This document shows, one piece after another, positions 9,184 to 17,093 of a stretch of DNA of 64,000 nt; position 1 is the first letter of the stretch, and every line of letters starts with the position of its first letter. Source of the stretch: CAMCTV01 sp964420985. Lineage in GTDB: Bacteria > Bacteroidota > Bacteroidia > Flavobacteriales_D > Sanyastnellaceae. A program made the translations under genes and the position numbers. The notes under the pieces were generated by a model, which had not been told where the DNA came from, did not search any database, and saw nothing but the letters and a program-made list of their open reading frames with translations. The DNA lies in NCBI GenBank assembly GCA_964420985.1, contig CAYQUT010000007.1, positions 1-64,000 of the forward strand, in the 5' to 3' direction.

Positions 9184-9583
9184 AGACAATGATGGGGTCT
9201 ATTTCCTTGACCTGATCTCTTTCCGTAATTTTAACTTTGGTGACAACAGCCATGTTAGAAAGCACTGCTATGGCGGTAGCTGAAGTATCCTGAGAATAAG
9301 TGTAAAGGGTGTAATCACCTTTCCTCAAACCCGAAAATGAAAATTCACCATTGTAATCCGTCACAACTTTATCATCTGGCGAAACATGGTCTCCATAGAC
9401 AATATATACTTCTTGATCTAAAGCGGGTAGCTGCACCGCATTCAATGGGTTGTTCAAAACAGAACGAAACTCTTTGGTGATTGATCCCTTGATGGTTGCC
9501 AATCCACCGTCTCCGGCTTCCTTTTGACATTGCGTAAAGAGCAGGATTATCCCCATTCCTGCGATAAAAATGTACTTTTTCAT
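9170..9583 (-). CDS. lipoprotein with carboxypeptidase-regulatory-like (Ig) fold
   Basis: A 137-residue lipoprotein: hydrophobic leader MKKYIFIAGMGIILLFTQC with the lipidated Cys at 19. The mature region shows a single Ig-like fold of the carboxypeptidase-regulatory or SdrD-B type (GEFSFSGLRKGDYTLYTYSQD). Its role is probably structural in the cell envelope. The ATG at 9583 is preferred over longer starts because GGAAGAG lies just before it and it gives a proper lipobox. The gene is first in a three-gene minus-strand unit with the outer-membrane and membrane proteins. Confidence 0.7.
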   Translation of the reverse strand: MKKYIFIAGMGIILLFTQCQKEAGDGGLATIKGSITKEFRSVLNNPLNAVQLPALDQEVYIVYGDHVSPDDKVVTDYNGEFSFSGLRKGDYTLYTYSQDTSATAIAVLSNMAVVTKVKITERDQVKEIDPIIVYEKK

Positions 9584-9609
9584 ATCTCTTCCAAACATAA
9601 TCATTTTTT

Positions 9610-10323
9610 TTAAATCACCAGTCGGTTGTGCACAGGGATGGCCAGTGCAGCCATGGAAAGTCGCACTCCCTTGATTTTCATCAAAGCCGTGTAGCATTGC
9701 TCCAGCGTGGCTCCTGTCGTCACCACATCATCCAAAAGCAAAATGTGCATTCCTTCCCATCGCCCCGGATCAACCACCTCAAAAGGATTTTCTTTCATTG
9801 CATTCCGCATCATCCTTGACTTTAACGTTTGGCTCACGCTACCCGTCTTTTTAATCAGCAAACCCTCTTCAATGGGTATATTCCAACGTTCCGAAATGGG
9901 CTCTGCAAGGCAATCGCATTGATTGTAACCTCTCTTCTTTTTCTTCTCTTTGGTCATGGGCACAGTCACAATGACATCCCAAGAAGGGATTCCATAAAAT
10001 CGTTCCATTTTCTGAGCCCAAACTTTTCCCAATGCTCTTCCAACAGTTTGACCATTGCGGTATTTCAATTCGTGCAGTGCATCCCGAACAGGTCCACTTT
10101 TCTCCATTTTCAAAAAAAACCAATGCTCCTCCCAGGAACATCGTCCAAAGAAAATTCTTTTCATTTGCGGATGATTCAACATCACATTTGTTTTAGGTAA
10201 AGTGTGCAGACAACGCATACATAGCCCCTCCTCATTTTGGTACAAATCCCAACCGCATAACGCACAATTCTTGGGATAAAACAGCCTGAACAAAGACAAT
10301 AAGTATTGTTGAACCTTTTTCAT
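9610..10323 (-). CDS. comF: ComF family phosphoribosyltransferase-like protein
   Basis: A 237-residue ComF protein. The N-terminal zinc-finger-like segment has paired CxxC motifs (CALCGW and CMRC). The type I phosphoribosyltransferase domain follows, with the PRPP loop LLLDDVVTTGATL near the C terminus and the family motif KKRGYNQCDCLA in the middle. In naturally transformable bacteria ComF helps single-stranded DNA cross the inner membrane; in Bacteroidota its role is not established. The start at 10323 (MKKVQQYLL) was preferred to a frame running from 10446, which would overlap the panD promoter. It diverges from panD. Confidence 0.85.
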   Translation of the reverse strand: MKKVQQYLLSLFRLFYPKNCALCGWDLYQNEEGLCMRCLHTLPKTNVMLNHPQMKRIFFGRCSWEEHWFFLKMEKSGPVRDALHELKYRNGQTVGRALGKVWAQKMERFYGIPSWDVIVTVPMTKEKKKKRGYNQCDCLAEPISERWNIPIEEGLLIKKTGSVSQTLKSRMMRNAMKENPFEVVDPGRWEGMHILLLDDVVTTGATLEQCYTALMKIKGVRLSMAALAIPVHNRLVI

Positions 10324-10403
10324 GGAACAAAACTCTGCCCTTGCCTCCTCCTTTCCTAGTGTCATATAAGGCGCATATATTTTCGCAATTGCATTGATAT
10401 GTG

Positions 10404-10411
10404 TACTTTTG
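10404..10411 (+). promoter_or_regulatory. -7 promoter element upstream of panD
   Basis: TACTTTTG matches TAnnTTTG and ends seven to ten bases before the panD ATG pair, implying a nearly leaderless mRNA. Confidence 0.65.
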
Positions 10412-10421
10412 CGCGCACATG

Positions 10422-10778
10422 ATGACCATCGAAGTTTTAAAATCAAAAATTCACCGGGTTACAGTCACTGAGGCTGACCTGAACTACATTGGTAGCATTA
10501 CATTGGACCCATTGTTAATGGAAGCCGCCAATATGATTGAAGGTGAAAAAGTACATATCCTCAATTGTAATAATGGTGAACGTTTTGAAACGTATATCAT
10601 CACCGGTGAGCGCAATTCTGGAGTGGTTTGTTTAAATGGTCCCGCAGCAAGGCGCGTGGCTGTTGGTGACATCGTGATTGTTTGCTCTTATGCCGCCATT
10701 GAATTTGAGGCAGCCAAGTCTTTTAAACCTTGGATTGTATTTCCGGATACCACCACCAATAAATTATTGCAATCATGA
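10422..10778 (+). CDS. panD: aspartate 1-decarboxylase proenzyme
   Basis: A 118-residue PanD. It makes beta-alanine from aspartate for pantothenate and coenzyme A, using a pyruvoyl cofactor formed by self-cleavage. The N terminus MTIEVLKSKIHRVTVTEADL is canonical. With the start at 10422 the cleavage pair is Gly24-Ser25 (YIGS), exactly the family numbering. This favours 10422 over the adjacent ATG at 10419 and over the longer GTG frame. The catalytic Tyr22 and Lys9 are present. The TGA overlaps the ATG of the following membrane-protein gene (ATGA), so the two are coupled. Confidence 0.95.
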   Translation: MTIEVLKSKIHRVTVTEADLNYIGSITLDPLLMEAANMIEGEKVHILNCNNGERFETYIITGERNSGVVCLNGPAARRVAVGDIVIVCSYAAIEFEAAKSFKPWIVFPDTTTNKLLQS

Positions 10779-11776
10779 TCAAGGGCATTAAATACGCCCT
10801 TTTTCTTTGCATAGGCATTGGATTGGCATACTATGCCTCTAAGGACGCTGATTTTGATACCATTTGGAACGCCGCAACGCACTTGAATTGGGGTTGGGCC
10901 TTTTTGTCCATGCTGGCCAGTTATGTCGCCATGATGTTCAGGGGTTGGAGATGGAAAATTTTAATTGAACCCCTGGGCTACACCACTCGTGCATCCAGCC
11001 CTGTTCACGCGGTAGCCTTTGGTTATTTGATGAACGATTTGGTTCCCCGATCCGGTGAGGTAGCGCGCTGTGCTGTATTAAACAAATCGGAACAAATTCC
11101 CATGGACAAATTGGTGGGTACTGTCATCCTTGAAAGATTGGTAGATTCGGTCAATTTATTGATGGTGATCGCACTGGTTTCCTGGCTTCAAGCTGATGCG
11201 CTTGTTGCTCTTTGGGACAAAATAACCGCTGCCAAAGCTGCAGCACCCGGCCAAACCCAAGAAAAAAGTTATTTGATCTATTACATCTTCTTCTTCGGTG
11301 CATTGGCCGCTGCGGTGGGATGGTGGACCTTGAAAAAACTACAACACATTGCCTTCTTCGGAAAAATATATCAATTTGCTCTGGGGGTTTTTGATGGCCT
11401 AAAATCCATCTTGGCATTGAAACAAAAAGGATGGTTTACACTGCATACCATCGGCATCTGGGTTTGTTGGTTGCTCATGGCGTATTTCATGATGAAGGCC
11501 CTTGCCGACACCAATTACATGAACATCGCCGATGCCTTATTTTTCCTTGTCGCAGGTAGCTTTGGAATGGTGGTTCCAACCCAGGGCGGATTAGGCGCCT
11601 ATCACCTGACCTCTAAATGGGGATTTGAAGCACTAGGCTATGCCGGTACTTTAGGACTTACTTTCGCATGGATTTCCTGGGTGGGCAAAACCATTGTCGA
11701 AATCATCGTAGGTGTTATTGGATTTATCATTCTTGACCAACGCGCTAAAAAGAAAAGCCTTGCTGCCACAGCTTGA
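10775..11776 (+). CDS. flippase-like / lysylphosphatidylglycerol synthase TM-domain protein
   Basis: A 333-residue polytopic inner-membrane protein of the UPF0104 type, the membrane region seen in MprF flippases. Typical features are FRGWRWKILIEPLG in the first loop, the signature LMNDLVPRSGEVARCAVL, and the late segment VPTQGGLGAYHLTSKWGFEALG. The family is thought to move lipids or lipid-linked intermediates, but this member has no synthase domain and its substrate is unknown. It overlaps panD by four bases, and its last codons overlap the presumed start of the heptose adenylyltransferase-like gene. Confidence 0.85.
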   Translation: MIKGIKYALFLCIGIGLAYYASKDADFDTIWNAATHLNWGWAFLSMLASYVAMMFRGWRWKILIEPLGYTTRASSPVHAVAFGYLMNDLVPRSGEVARCAVLNKSEQIPMDKLVGTVILERLVDSVNLLMVIALVSWLQADALVALWDKITAAKAAAPGQTQEKSYLIYYIFFFGALAAAVGWWTLKKLQHIAFFGKIYQFALGVFDGLKSILALKQKGWFTLHTIGIWVCWLLMAYFMMKALADTNYMNIADALFFLVAGSFGMVVPTQGGLGAYHLTSKWGFEALGYAGTLGLTFAWISWVGKTIVEIIVGVIGFIILDQRAKKKSLAATA

Positions 11777-12227
11777 ACAATGGAAAAAAGAAGGTAAAAA
11801 AATTGTTTTTACCAATGGCGTTTTCGACATCATTCATGTTGGACACGTTTCCTATTTGGAAAAAGCCAAATCACTGGGTGATGTGCTCATCGTAGGGCTC
11901 AATGATGACGATTCCGTCAGAAAACTAAACAAAGGACCTGAGCGTCCTATCAATCACGAATCGGCACGTCAAATTGTTCTTGAAGCCCTGCGTGCAGTAG
12001 ATGGAGTCATTATTTTCAAAGAAGAAACCCCGCTGTCTCTGATCTTGTCCATTCAACCGGATGTATTGGTAAAAGGAGGAGATTACGACCCTGAACAAAC
12101 AGACCCTGCTCACAAACAGTATATGGTGGGTTCAAAAGAAGTAAAATCCTGGGGAGGCTCTGTTCAAGTCATCGAGTTTGTCCAAGGATTCTCAACCACC
12201 TCGGTGGTCAATAAACTCAAATCATAA
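11712..12227 (+). CDS. rfaE2: D-glycero-beta-D-manno-heptose-1-phosphate adenylyltransferase-like nucleotidyltransferase
   Basis: A protein of up to 171 residues matching the stand-alone HldE C-terminal domain. It transfers AMP from ATP to heptose-1-phosphate in the LPS inner-core pathway. The nucleotide-binding motif TNGVFDIIHVGHV is near residue 34, followed by GLNDDDSVRKLNKGPERPI and the C-terminal STTSVVNKLK. Start assignment is uncertain: the frame opens at GTG 11712 and there is a TTG at 11733, with no in-frame ATG before the conserved core. Either start overlaps the end of the membrane-protein gene, so coupling is likely. Confidence 0.88.
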   Translation: MLLDLSFLTNALKRKALLPQLEQWKKEGKKIVFTNGVFDIIHVGHVSYLEKAKSLGDVLIVGLNDDDSVRKLNKGPERPINHESARQIVLEALRAVDGVIIFKEETPLSLILSIQPDVLVKGGDYDPEQTDPAHKQYMVGSKEVKSWGGSVQVIEFVQGFSTTSVVNKLKS

Positions 12228-12229
12228 TC

Positions 12230-12973
12230 TCACTGAGCAGAGAACCTAAACACAATGGTTCCATTCTGATTCGCCTTTCCCAACAGGGCATTAAAACGCC
12301 ACTTTTTAGCATGCGCAAGGCTTTCATTCAATAAACATTCATAGTCACTAGAGGAAGGGTCGATACTCGCTGACTTCACCTGTCCTTTGTCATCTACTAC
12401 AACATTTACCTTCACCATTCCGCCCTGCTTGCAGCGGTAGGTAGGTTTGGGTCCATTGCTCACGGTCCTACCTGCCAAACTCCATTCCGCTGTTACAGCC
12501 CCCGCCGTGTTCTTGCCCGATGGTGGTGCTGGGTTATTGTCTTGTTTCTCTGGCTTCACATCAGAGGGATCCGCAGCATTACGCGTGGGTTGAGGATCAT
12601 TTTTATGTCGCTCCTTTAATTCGTTAAACGTTCGCTTCGCATACTCCTCAGGCGACTCCTCATTGCGCTGACCAGTGTGATCATAAACGCCATTTCCCAT
12701 CTCCGCGCCGTCCATGGACATCACATTGCGCAACGGTCCTTCCTCTTCATCACCATTGGAAGAGGGCGTCTCTTCTTCAAACTGCAGAGGAATCTCATCC
12801 TGAATCTCCTGTTCAGCCAATGAGTCGTTAAGATCATATCCATTGGAAGTGGTAAAAAAGACAATGGCCGTAGTGAAAACTTGCAAGGACACTGCAATGA
12901 GCAGGGCCTGCATGGCCCATTTCCACCCGCCTGAGGGGCGCTCAGACAAGATAAAATCCAAATTCGTCTTCAC
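12230..12973 (-). CDS. TonB-like energy-transducer C-terminal domain protein
   Basis: A 247-residue single-pass inner-membrane protein. A basic/aromatic N terminus is followed by one membrane span near residues 20-42. A long acidic, Pro/Asn-rich periplasmic linker follows, and a TonB-type C-terminal domain from about residue 165 (GGMVKVNVVVDDKGQVKSAS, then AKKWRFNA). Such proteins link proton-motive force to outer-membrane transport, but here no exbB or exbD is adjacent. The start is GTG at 12973, supported by the -7 motif five bases upstream. It diverges from the Cys-rich protein gene and abuts the heptose gene tail to tail with two bases between. Confidence 0.8.
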   Translation of the reverse strand: MKTNLDFILSERPSGGWKWAMQALLIAVSLQVFTTAIVFFTTSNGYDLNDSLAEQEIQDEIPLQFEEETPSSNGDEEEGPLRNVMSMDGAEMGNGVYDHTGQRNEESPEEYAKRTFNELKERHKNDPQPTRNAADPSDVKPEKQDNNPAPPSGKNTAGAVTAEWSLAGRTVSNGPKPTYRCKQGGMVKVNVVVDDKGQVKSASIDPSSSDYECLLNESLAHAKKWRFNALLGKANQNGTIVFRFSAQ

Positions 12974-12977
12974 CCAA

Positions 12978-12985
12978 TAAAGGTA
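12978..12985 (-). promoter_or_regulatory. -7 promoter element upstream of the TonB-like gene
   Basis: On the minus strand this reads TACCTTTA, one base off TAnnTTTG, and ends four bases before the GTG start at 12973. Confidence 0.5.
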
Positions 12986-13023
12986 AACTGATTTTTGCTT
13001 GAATAAACATTCAATTTTCAGCC

Positions 13024-13031
13024 TATATTTG
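13024..13031 (+). promoter_or_regulatory. -7 promoter element upstream of the Cys-rich repeat gene
   Basis: TATATTTG matches TAnnTTTG; a TTG at 12999-13001 lies 22 bases upstream as a possible -33 element. The leader to the ATG at 13049 is about 10-17 bases. Confidence 0.65.
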
Positions 13032-13048
13032 TTTAAATACTTAAGAAC

Positions 13049-13396
13049 ATGAAAAAGATTTTTGCATTCGTAGCCTTCATGATTTTGATGGCTGGTGTGG
13101 CTTCAGCTCAAACACAAAATGCTGCCGCCAATACCAATAATGAAAAGAAAGAACAGGTAATCAAAGAGAAAAGCTCTTGCGGCAAAGCAGAAAATGGCAA
13201 AGCATGTTGCTCTAAAGACAAAGGTGTTACCGGTTCAACCGAAAAAGCCTCTTGCTCTGGTGAGAAAAAAGAAGGTGCTGCTTGTTGCTCAAAAGGAGAA
13301 AAGAAAGAAGGAGCCGCTTGTTGTTCTAAAGACCAAAAGAAAGAAGGTGGAAAGTGTTCAGGAGATGGCCACAAAGAAGGCACTCCCAAGCCCTAA
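13049..13396 (+). CDS. small secreted Cys-rich CCSK-repeat protein
   Basis: A 115-residue exported protein with signal peptide MKKIFAFVAFMILMAGVASAQ. The mature part is low-complexity and hydrophilic, made of imperfect Lys/Glu/Gly units: ACCSKDKG, SCSGEKKEG, ACCSKGEKKEG, ACCSKDQKKEG, KCSGDGHKEG. It holds three CC pairs plus single cysteines in SC and KC. I do not recognise a family. Vicinal cysteines spaced by lysine-rich linkers suggest a periplasmic or surface metal (Cu, Zn) or redox function. It has its own promoter and a strong terminator, so it is a single-gene unit. Base usage is purine-rich because of the repeats. Confidence 0.75.
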   Translation: MKKIFAFVAFMILMAGVASAQTQNAAANTNNEKKEQVIKEKSSCGKAENGKACCSKDKGVTGSTEKASCSGEKKEGAACCSKGEKKEGAACCSKDQKKEGGKCSGDGHKEGTPKP

Positions 13397-13415
13397 TTCT
13401 CTTTCAATACAATTG

Positions 13416-13441
13416 AAAAAGCCGCATTTGCGGCTTTTTTT
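13416..13441 (+). terminator. rho-independent terminator after the Cys-rich gene
   Basis: Perfect hairpin with arms GCCGC/GCGGC flanked by A5 and T7 tracts, 20 bases after the stop codon. The A-tract on the other side means it could also work in reverse. Confidence 0.9.
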
Positions 13442-13481
13442 ATGTCCTCCCAAAATCAATGTTCTTATTTTCTGGACCTAA

Positions 13482-13548
13482 TCCGGCTATCCGTTTCAAG
13501 TCCTCAGGCCGCTGCGCGGCCCTGCGGGCTTTCCACTACTATCCGGGG
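13482..13548. repeat. intergenic nested-hairpin element with CTATCCG direct repeats
   Basis: Between two terminal copies of CTATCCG (13487-13493 and 13539-13545) lies a nested inverted repeat. The outer arms are AAGTCC (13498-13503) and GGGCTT (13526-13531). Inside them is a perfect GGCCGC/GCGGCC hairpin (13507-13521) with a three-base loop. It is far more GC-rich than its surroundings and contains no gene. From memory, similar CTATCCG...TTTCCACTACTATC sequences occur between genes in other Flavobacteriales, but I cannot check this here. Confidence 0.55.
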
Positions 13549-13591
13549 TATGGCGTCATTACTTGGCAACACCCAAAACAAAACCAAATTG

Positions 13592-14281
13592 CTAAAAACC
13601 AAACCCGATATTAAGGTCTCGCTCCACCTGTTCAATCGCTGGATCCTTACCCTGACTATCCAAATACTTCAATGCAAATTGCGCAATATCATTTCTGTTC
13701 CATTGATCCATGTTGCAGTCAAAAATCTGGAGCAATGCCTTGAGATCCTTTTGCGAAAGTTTAGCTCTCTTTTCCGCATCATACAGAAAGACAGAGATGA
13801 CAGCCAAAGAAGCCAAAGAGGGTTTGGTCAATAAATCTTTCAAAGAAGGATCTGCGTCAATCAAGCTCCAAATGGCTGGCAAAAGGGAGGTAGATTGTGT
13901 ATTGCTCTGGTATTTTTCTACCGCATTTTTAAGACAAATTCGCAAGTCGTGCTCATCCCATGGTTTGGCCACATACCGATAAATCTCTCCCTTATTGATG
14001 GCATTGACCACCGCCTCAATATCCGCATAACCTGTTACCAATATGCGCACGGAACGCGGAAAATCGGGAAGTATCATTTCAAAAAACTCTACACCGGAAA
14101 TGTCGGGCATTTTTTGGTCAGACAAGATTACCGGAACCTCGTTCTGATTCAGGTATTCCACCGCTTCACGTGCAGAAGTGGTGGTAAAAACATCGTATTC
14201 TCTCCTGAACAATGCTTTGAAAGCAATCAGGTTATTTTCTTCATCGTCAAGATAAAGGATCTTTATTTTTTCTTCGTTCAT
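13592..14281 (-). CDS. response regulator with unrecognised C-terminal output region
   Basis: A 229-residue two-component response regulator. The receiver domain (about residues 6-125) has the acidic pair in LYLDDEENN, the phospho-acceptor Asp in VILSDQKMPDISG near residue 55, the switch Thr in ILVTGYAD, and the conserved Lys in VAKPW near 105. This is the RpfG-like receiver subtype. The remaining ~100 residues are helical (PAIWSLIDADPSL, then SQKDLKALLQIF) and match no output domain I know; neither a DNA-binding nor an HD-GYP motif is seen. Its ATG overlaps the stop codon of the upstream kinase gene (ATGA). It is the last gene of a four-gene operon. Confidence 0.85.
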   Translation of the reverse strand: MNEEKIKILYLDDEENNLIAFKALFRREYDVFTTTSAREAVEYLNQNEVPVILSDQKMPDISGVEFFEMILPDFPRSVRILVTGYADIEAVVNAINKGEIYRYVAKPWDEHDLRICLKNAVEKYQSNTQSTSLLPAIWSLIDADPSLKDLLTKPSLASLAVISVFLYDAEKRAKLSQKDLKALLQIFDCNMDQWNRNDIAQFALKYLDSQGKDPAIEQVERDLNIGFGF

Positions 14282-16350
14282 AGGTTTGAATGATGGGCGT
14301 TTATGGGGAGTGAAAGGGTAAAGCTAGTGCCTTTGTTCCATTCACTATCAATGAAAATATCACCTCCATGTTCTTGCACTATACCAAGAACAATAGATAA
14401 ACCAAGACCTGTACCTTCGCCTACCTGTTTGGTGGTAAAGAACGGATCAAAAATCTTTTTTCTCACTTCTTCTTTCATTCCTGTTCCATTGTCTTTTACA
14501 ACAATTTTTATACAATCATTTTCGCGTAAAGTTTTCACCTCTACAATACGATCTTCTATGGACCTTCCTTCCATGCGTGTTGCGTGCACGGCATTTGAAA
14601 TGAGGTTCATTAACACCTGATTGAGTTTTCCAGGAAAACAGTGTATTTGCGGCAAAGCCTGATCCAGGTGAGTGGAGAGCGTTACTTCCTTTGAGGTAAT
14701 GTTTTTCATCACCATGAGGGTTGAAGTAACACATTCGTTGATATCGGCCAAAACCAGGGCATCCCGATCCATTCTGGAAAACACACGCAAGGAGCGTACA
14801 ATATCGGCTGTTCGTTTAGATCCCTCATCAATACCCTGGAGGAGCTGATAAATCTCCTTTTGTAAATAATCCACATCCAATTCCTTGTACTTGCGTTGCA
14901 GACTATCCCATTTGGCTTGGAGGTCATCCATGGGCAGACTGGGATTGATTTGTGCGATGATTTCAATCAATTCATCCACATCGCGTTTCAGGGGTTGGAC
15001 ATTGGACCGAACAAAGTTGACAGGGTTATTGATTTCATGGGCAATACCGGCAGTCATTTGTCCCAGTGAGGCCAACTTTTCGGATTCCACCAATTGTTTT
15101 TGCGTCAGTTGTAGGTTGGCCAAGGTTTTTTCAAGGTCATGATTGGTCGAAGTTATTTCACGTGTTCTGGCCTCCACTTCTTTTTCAAGGAAGGCATTTT
15201 GTTCATGGATAAGTCGTTGATTTTCCTCCATCATCAAAATGGCTTGCGCCTGTGACGCCTCCTTTTCTCTTTTCAAAATATTGATCCTATCCGCCAGGGC
15301 AAGGGAGAGGAGGATGGCTTCGAAAGCAGACCCGATTGGCATTGCATAGTTGGTAAACGAATTAAAAGGAATCAATCCTAAGTTTCTTAGAGCATAAAGG
15401 GTAACTCCTAACAAGAAAAATAACCAGGCGATTAAATAATATTTTGCTGGACGATATCCACCCTTGATGGCCCTAATGGCGGCAGGAATTAATATCAAAG
15501 CACATGAAGCATTAAAATTGATTATGTACTGAGACCATGTCGCTAGATTAAAAACCAAGAGAATTAAGGCAACAAAATAGGAAATCAAGAAACCAATTAG
15601 CAACTTATGAATTGTGTTCGAATACAACTTAGTTCTAATAAAATCTATTGAAAAGATAACTGTTGCTATTCCACTTAGGATGGGAAGGAAACTTGACATA
15701 AACTGGCTGATCGTGCCAGAATTAGTCCAAAAGTACTTATCGGCATAACCACTAATAACGAGTTGAGTCAAAAGCACAGTTCCCACATAAAAAACATACC
15801 TGAGATAAGTCTTATCCTTTACGGTCCAAAAAATGAAAATATTGTAAAGAATCATAACAATCATTATTCCCAGATAGAAAAAGTAAAATGATCTTTTTGT
15901 AATTTCTGCTTTAATAAAATCAAGAAAATCGTAATGAATTTTTATTGGAATAATTAGCTGCTCGTCACTACTTGCTTTAAAATAAAAATCAGATTCACCA
16001 TCTAAATTGGACAACTGAAAACTGTAACCGGTATTATCTAAAAATGAAGGATATTTCTGTCCTCCCCGGTAAATAACATCATGATAAAGTGAATCTTTAT
16101 AGACGATAAATTCATCAAGTAATGAGTTATCAATTTGGACAGTCAACATACCGACGGATAAATCTAAATTCCTTAATTTAACTTTTCCATAGCATGTGTC
16201 ATGACTAATACCAAGACTCAGTGTATTACCATTAATCTTTGTATACTGCGCACTTTTAAATTCACCTCTGTAATATTCTATTATTACTTCCTGAGCAGAT
16301 AGAGTGATGCAAGAGAATAGAAAAGCAAAAAAAATAAAAAGGTTCTTCAT
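14278..16350 (-). CDS. 7TMR-DISM sensor histidine kinase
   Basis: A 690-residue membrane kinase. It has a signal peptide (MKNLFIFFAFLFSCITLSAQ) and an extracytoplasmic beta domain of the 7TMR-DISMED2 type to about residue 150. Seven membrane spans follow (about 155-355), then a coiled coil (KREKEASQAQAILMMEENQR region), and a HisKA dimerisation domain with phospho-acceptor His in GIAHEINNP near residue 437. The HATPase_c domain has the N box LMNLISNAVHAT, the G1 box DNGTGMKEE, FDPFFTTK and GTGLGLSIV. The DISMED2 domain is believed to bind small ligands or carbohydrates. It overlaps the acyltransferase-like gene and the regulator gene by four bases each. The 5' half is visibly AT-richer than the kinase core. 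Confidence 0.9.
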   Translation of the reverse strand: MKNLFIFFAFLFSCITLSAQEVIIEYYRGEFKSAQYTKINGNTLSLGISHDTCYGKVKLRNLDLSVGMLTVQIDNSLLDEFIVYKDSLYHDVIYRGGQKYPSFLDNTGYSFQLSNLDGESDFYFKASSDEQLIIPIKIHYDFLDFIKAEITKRSFYFFYLGIMIVMILYNIFIFWTVKDKTYLRYVFYVGTVLLTQLVISGYADKYFWTNSGTISQFMSSFLPILSGIATVIFSIDFIRTKLYSNTIHKLLIGFLISYFVALILLVFNLATWSQYIINFNASCALILIPAAIRAIKGGYRPAKYYLIAWLFFLLGVTLYALRNLGLIPFNSFTNYAMPIGSAFEAILLSLALADRINILKREKEASQAQAILMMEENQRLIHEQNAFLEKEVEARTREITSTNHDLEKTLANLQLTQKQLVESEKLASLGQMTAGIAHEINNPVNFVRSNVQPLKRDVDELIEIIAQINPSLPMDDLQAKWDSLQRKYKELDVDYLQKEIYQLLQGIDEGSKRTADIVRSLRVFSRMDRDALVLADINECVTSTLMVMKNITSKEVTLSTHLDQALPQIHCFPGKLNQVLMNLISNAVHATRMEGRSIEDRIVEVKTLRENDCIKIVVKDNGTGMKEEVRKKIFDPFFTTKQVGEGTGLGLSIVLGIVQEHGGDIFIDSEWNKGTSFTLSLPINAHHSNL

Positions 16351-17093
16351 GTAGTCAAGTTATATTCTATGGTGAGATTAACCTTATTCCTTGATTCCTC
16401 AACAATTTGATGTGGTAAATTAGCAAGAGAAAAGATTTTAGATTTTTCATCTTCATGAGAGTTTTCCAAAGTTTGTAAAGACTCTTGAATCGTAATATGC
16501 GCATTCTGTTTAGCACCTTCGTAATAAAGAATTCCGTTATCTCCAATCTCTTTGATTAAACCAAAACCAAAATTCGAGGCCATTTTAAAAGAATGCACCG
16601 AACACAAAGCAAGAATTTGATCGTACTGAAGAATAATTGCGAGCGCAAGTGCTGAGCGTATGCTATACACGCTGCCTATACCCAATCCTGCTACTGCAAC
16701 AGAATTCCAAAGTCCACATAATTCACCAAATTTCTTTTGTGCTCTTTGCTCAACAAACCCATTAATATTCTCATCTAGATAAGAAATAGCCGATTGTACT
16801 GGTAAAATTCGGCCTTTATTAGCCTCTTCTATTCTAGCCCCTCCATACACTTTTTTCCCATCTTCAGACTCAACCAAAATCACGTGCACAAACTCAGAGC
16901 TCATCCAGTCCTCCTTTGATGAAGAAACCTGAAATCCGAAGGATCTGAGTACATCTAAGTGTCCTTCTTGAAACTTCAAACATGATTCGAAGTCATTCAA
17001 AGCTTTGAAGGATCTTATTCGAATAAATTCTACTCTTTCTCTCGAATTCTCTAAGAGTTGCGATATGTCAACTGATTTGTGACTCAATATCAA
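16347..17093 (-). CDS. GNAT-fold N-acyltransferase / autoinducer-synthase-like protein
   Basis: A 248-residue soluble protein with no certain family. The N-terminal RVEFIRIRSFKALNDF resembles the entry helix of LuxI/FeeM-type N-acyltransferases. KVYGGARIEEANKGRILPVQSAI resembles their substrate strand, and the later segment YDQILALCSVHSFKMASNFGF resembles the GNAT C-terminal region that ends in a GF motif. If correct, it would transfer an acyl or amino-acyl group to a small molecule. It is sandwiched between a ThiF-like adenylating enzyme (26-base overlap) and the receptor kinase (4-base ATGA overlap). The start is uncertain: the frame opens with TTG at 17093, a second TTG is at 17087, and no ATG precedes the conserved part. 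The function is inferred only. Confidence 0.5.
   Translation of the reverse strand: MILSHKSVDISQLLENSRERVEFIRIRSFKALNDFESCLKFQEGHLDVLRSFGFQVSSSKEDWMSSEFVHVILVESEDGKKVYGGARIEEANKGRILPVQSAISYLDENINGFVEQRAQKKFGELCGLWNSVAVAGLGIGSVYSIRSALALAIILQYDQILALCSVHSFKMASNFGFGLIKEIGDNGILYYEGAKQNAHITIQESLQTLENSHEDEKSKIFSLANLPHQIVEESRNKVNLTIEYNLTT

Noticed and set aside
9584..9697. Longer start of the 9170 lipoprotein
   Set aside because: It runs antisense-like into the comF 3' end and would hide the lipobox signal; the ATG at 9583 has a Shine-Dalgarno-like GGAAGAG.
13442..13834. Plus-strand open frame of 130 codons over the intergenic element
   Set aside because: It is the antisense shadow of the response regulator gene plus the GC-rich hairpin region, has no signal, promoter or family resemblance, and low-complexity composition.
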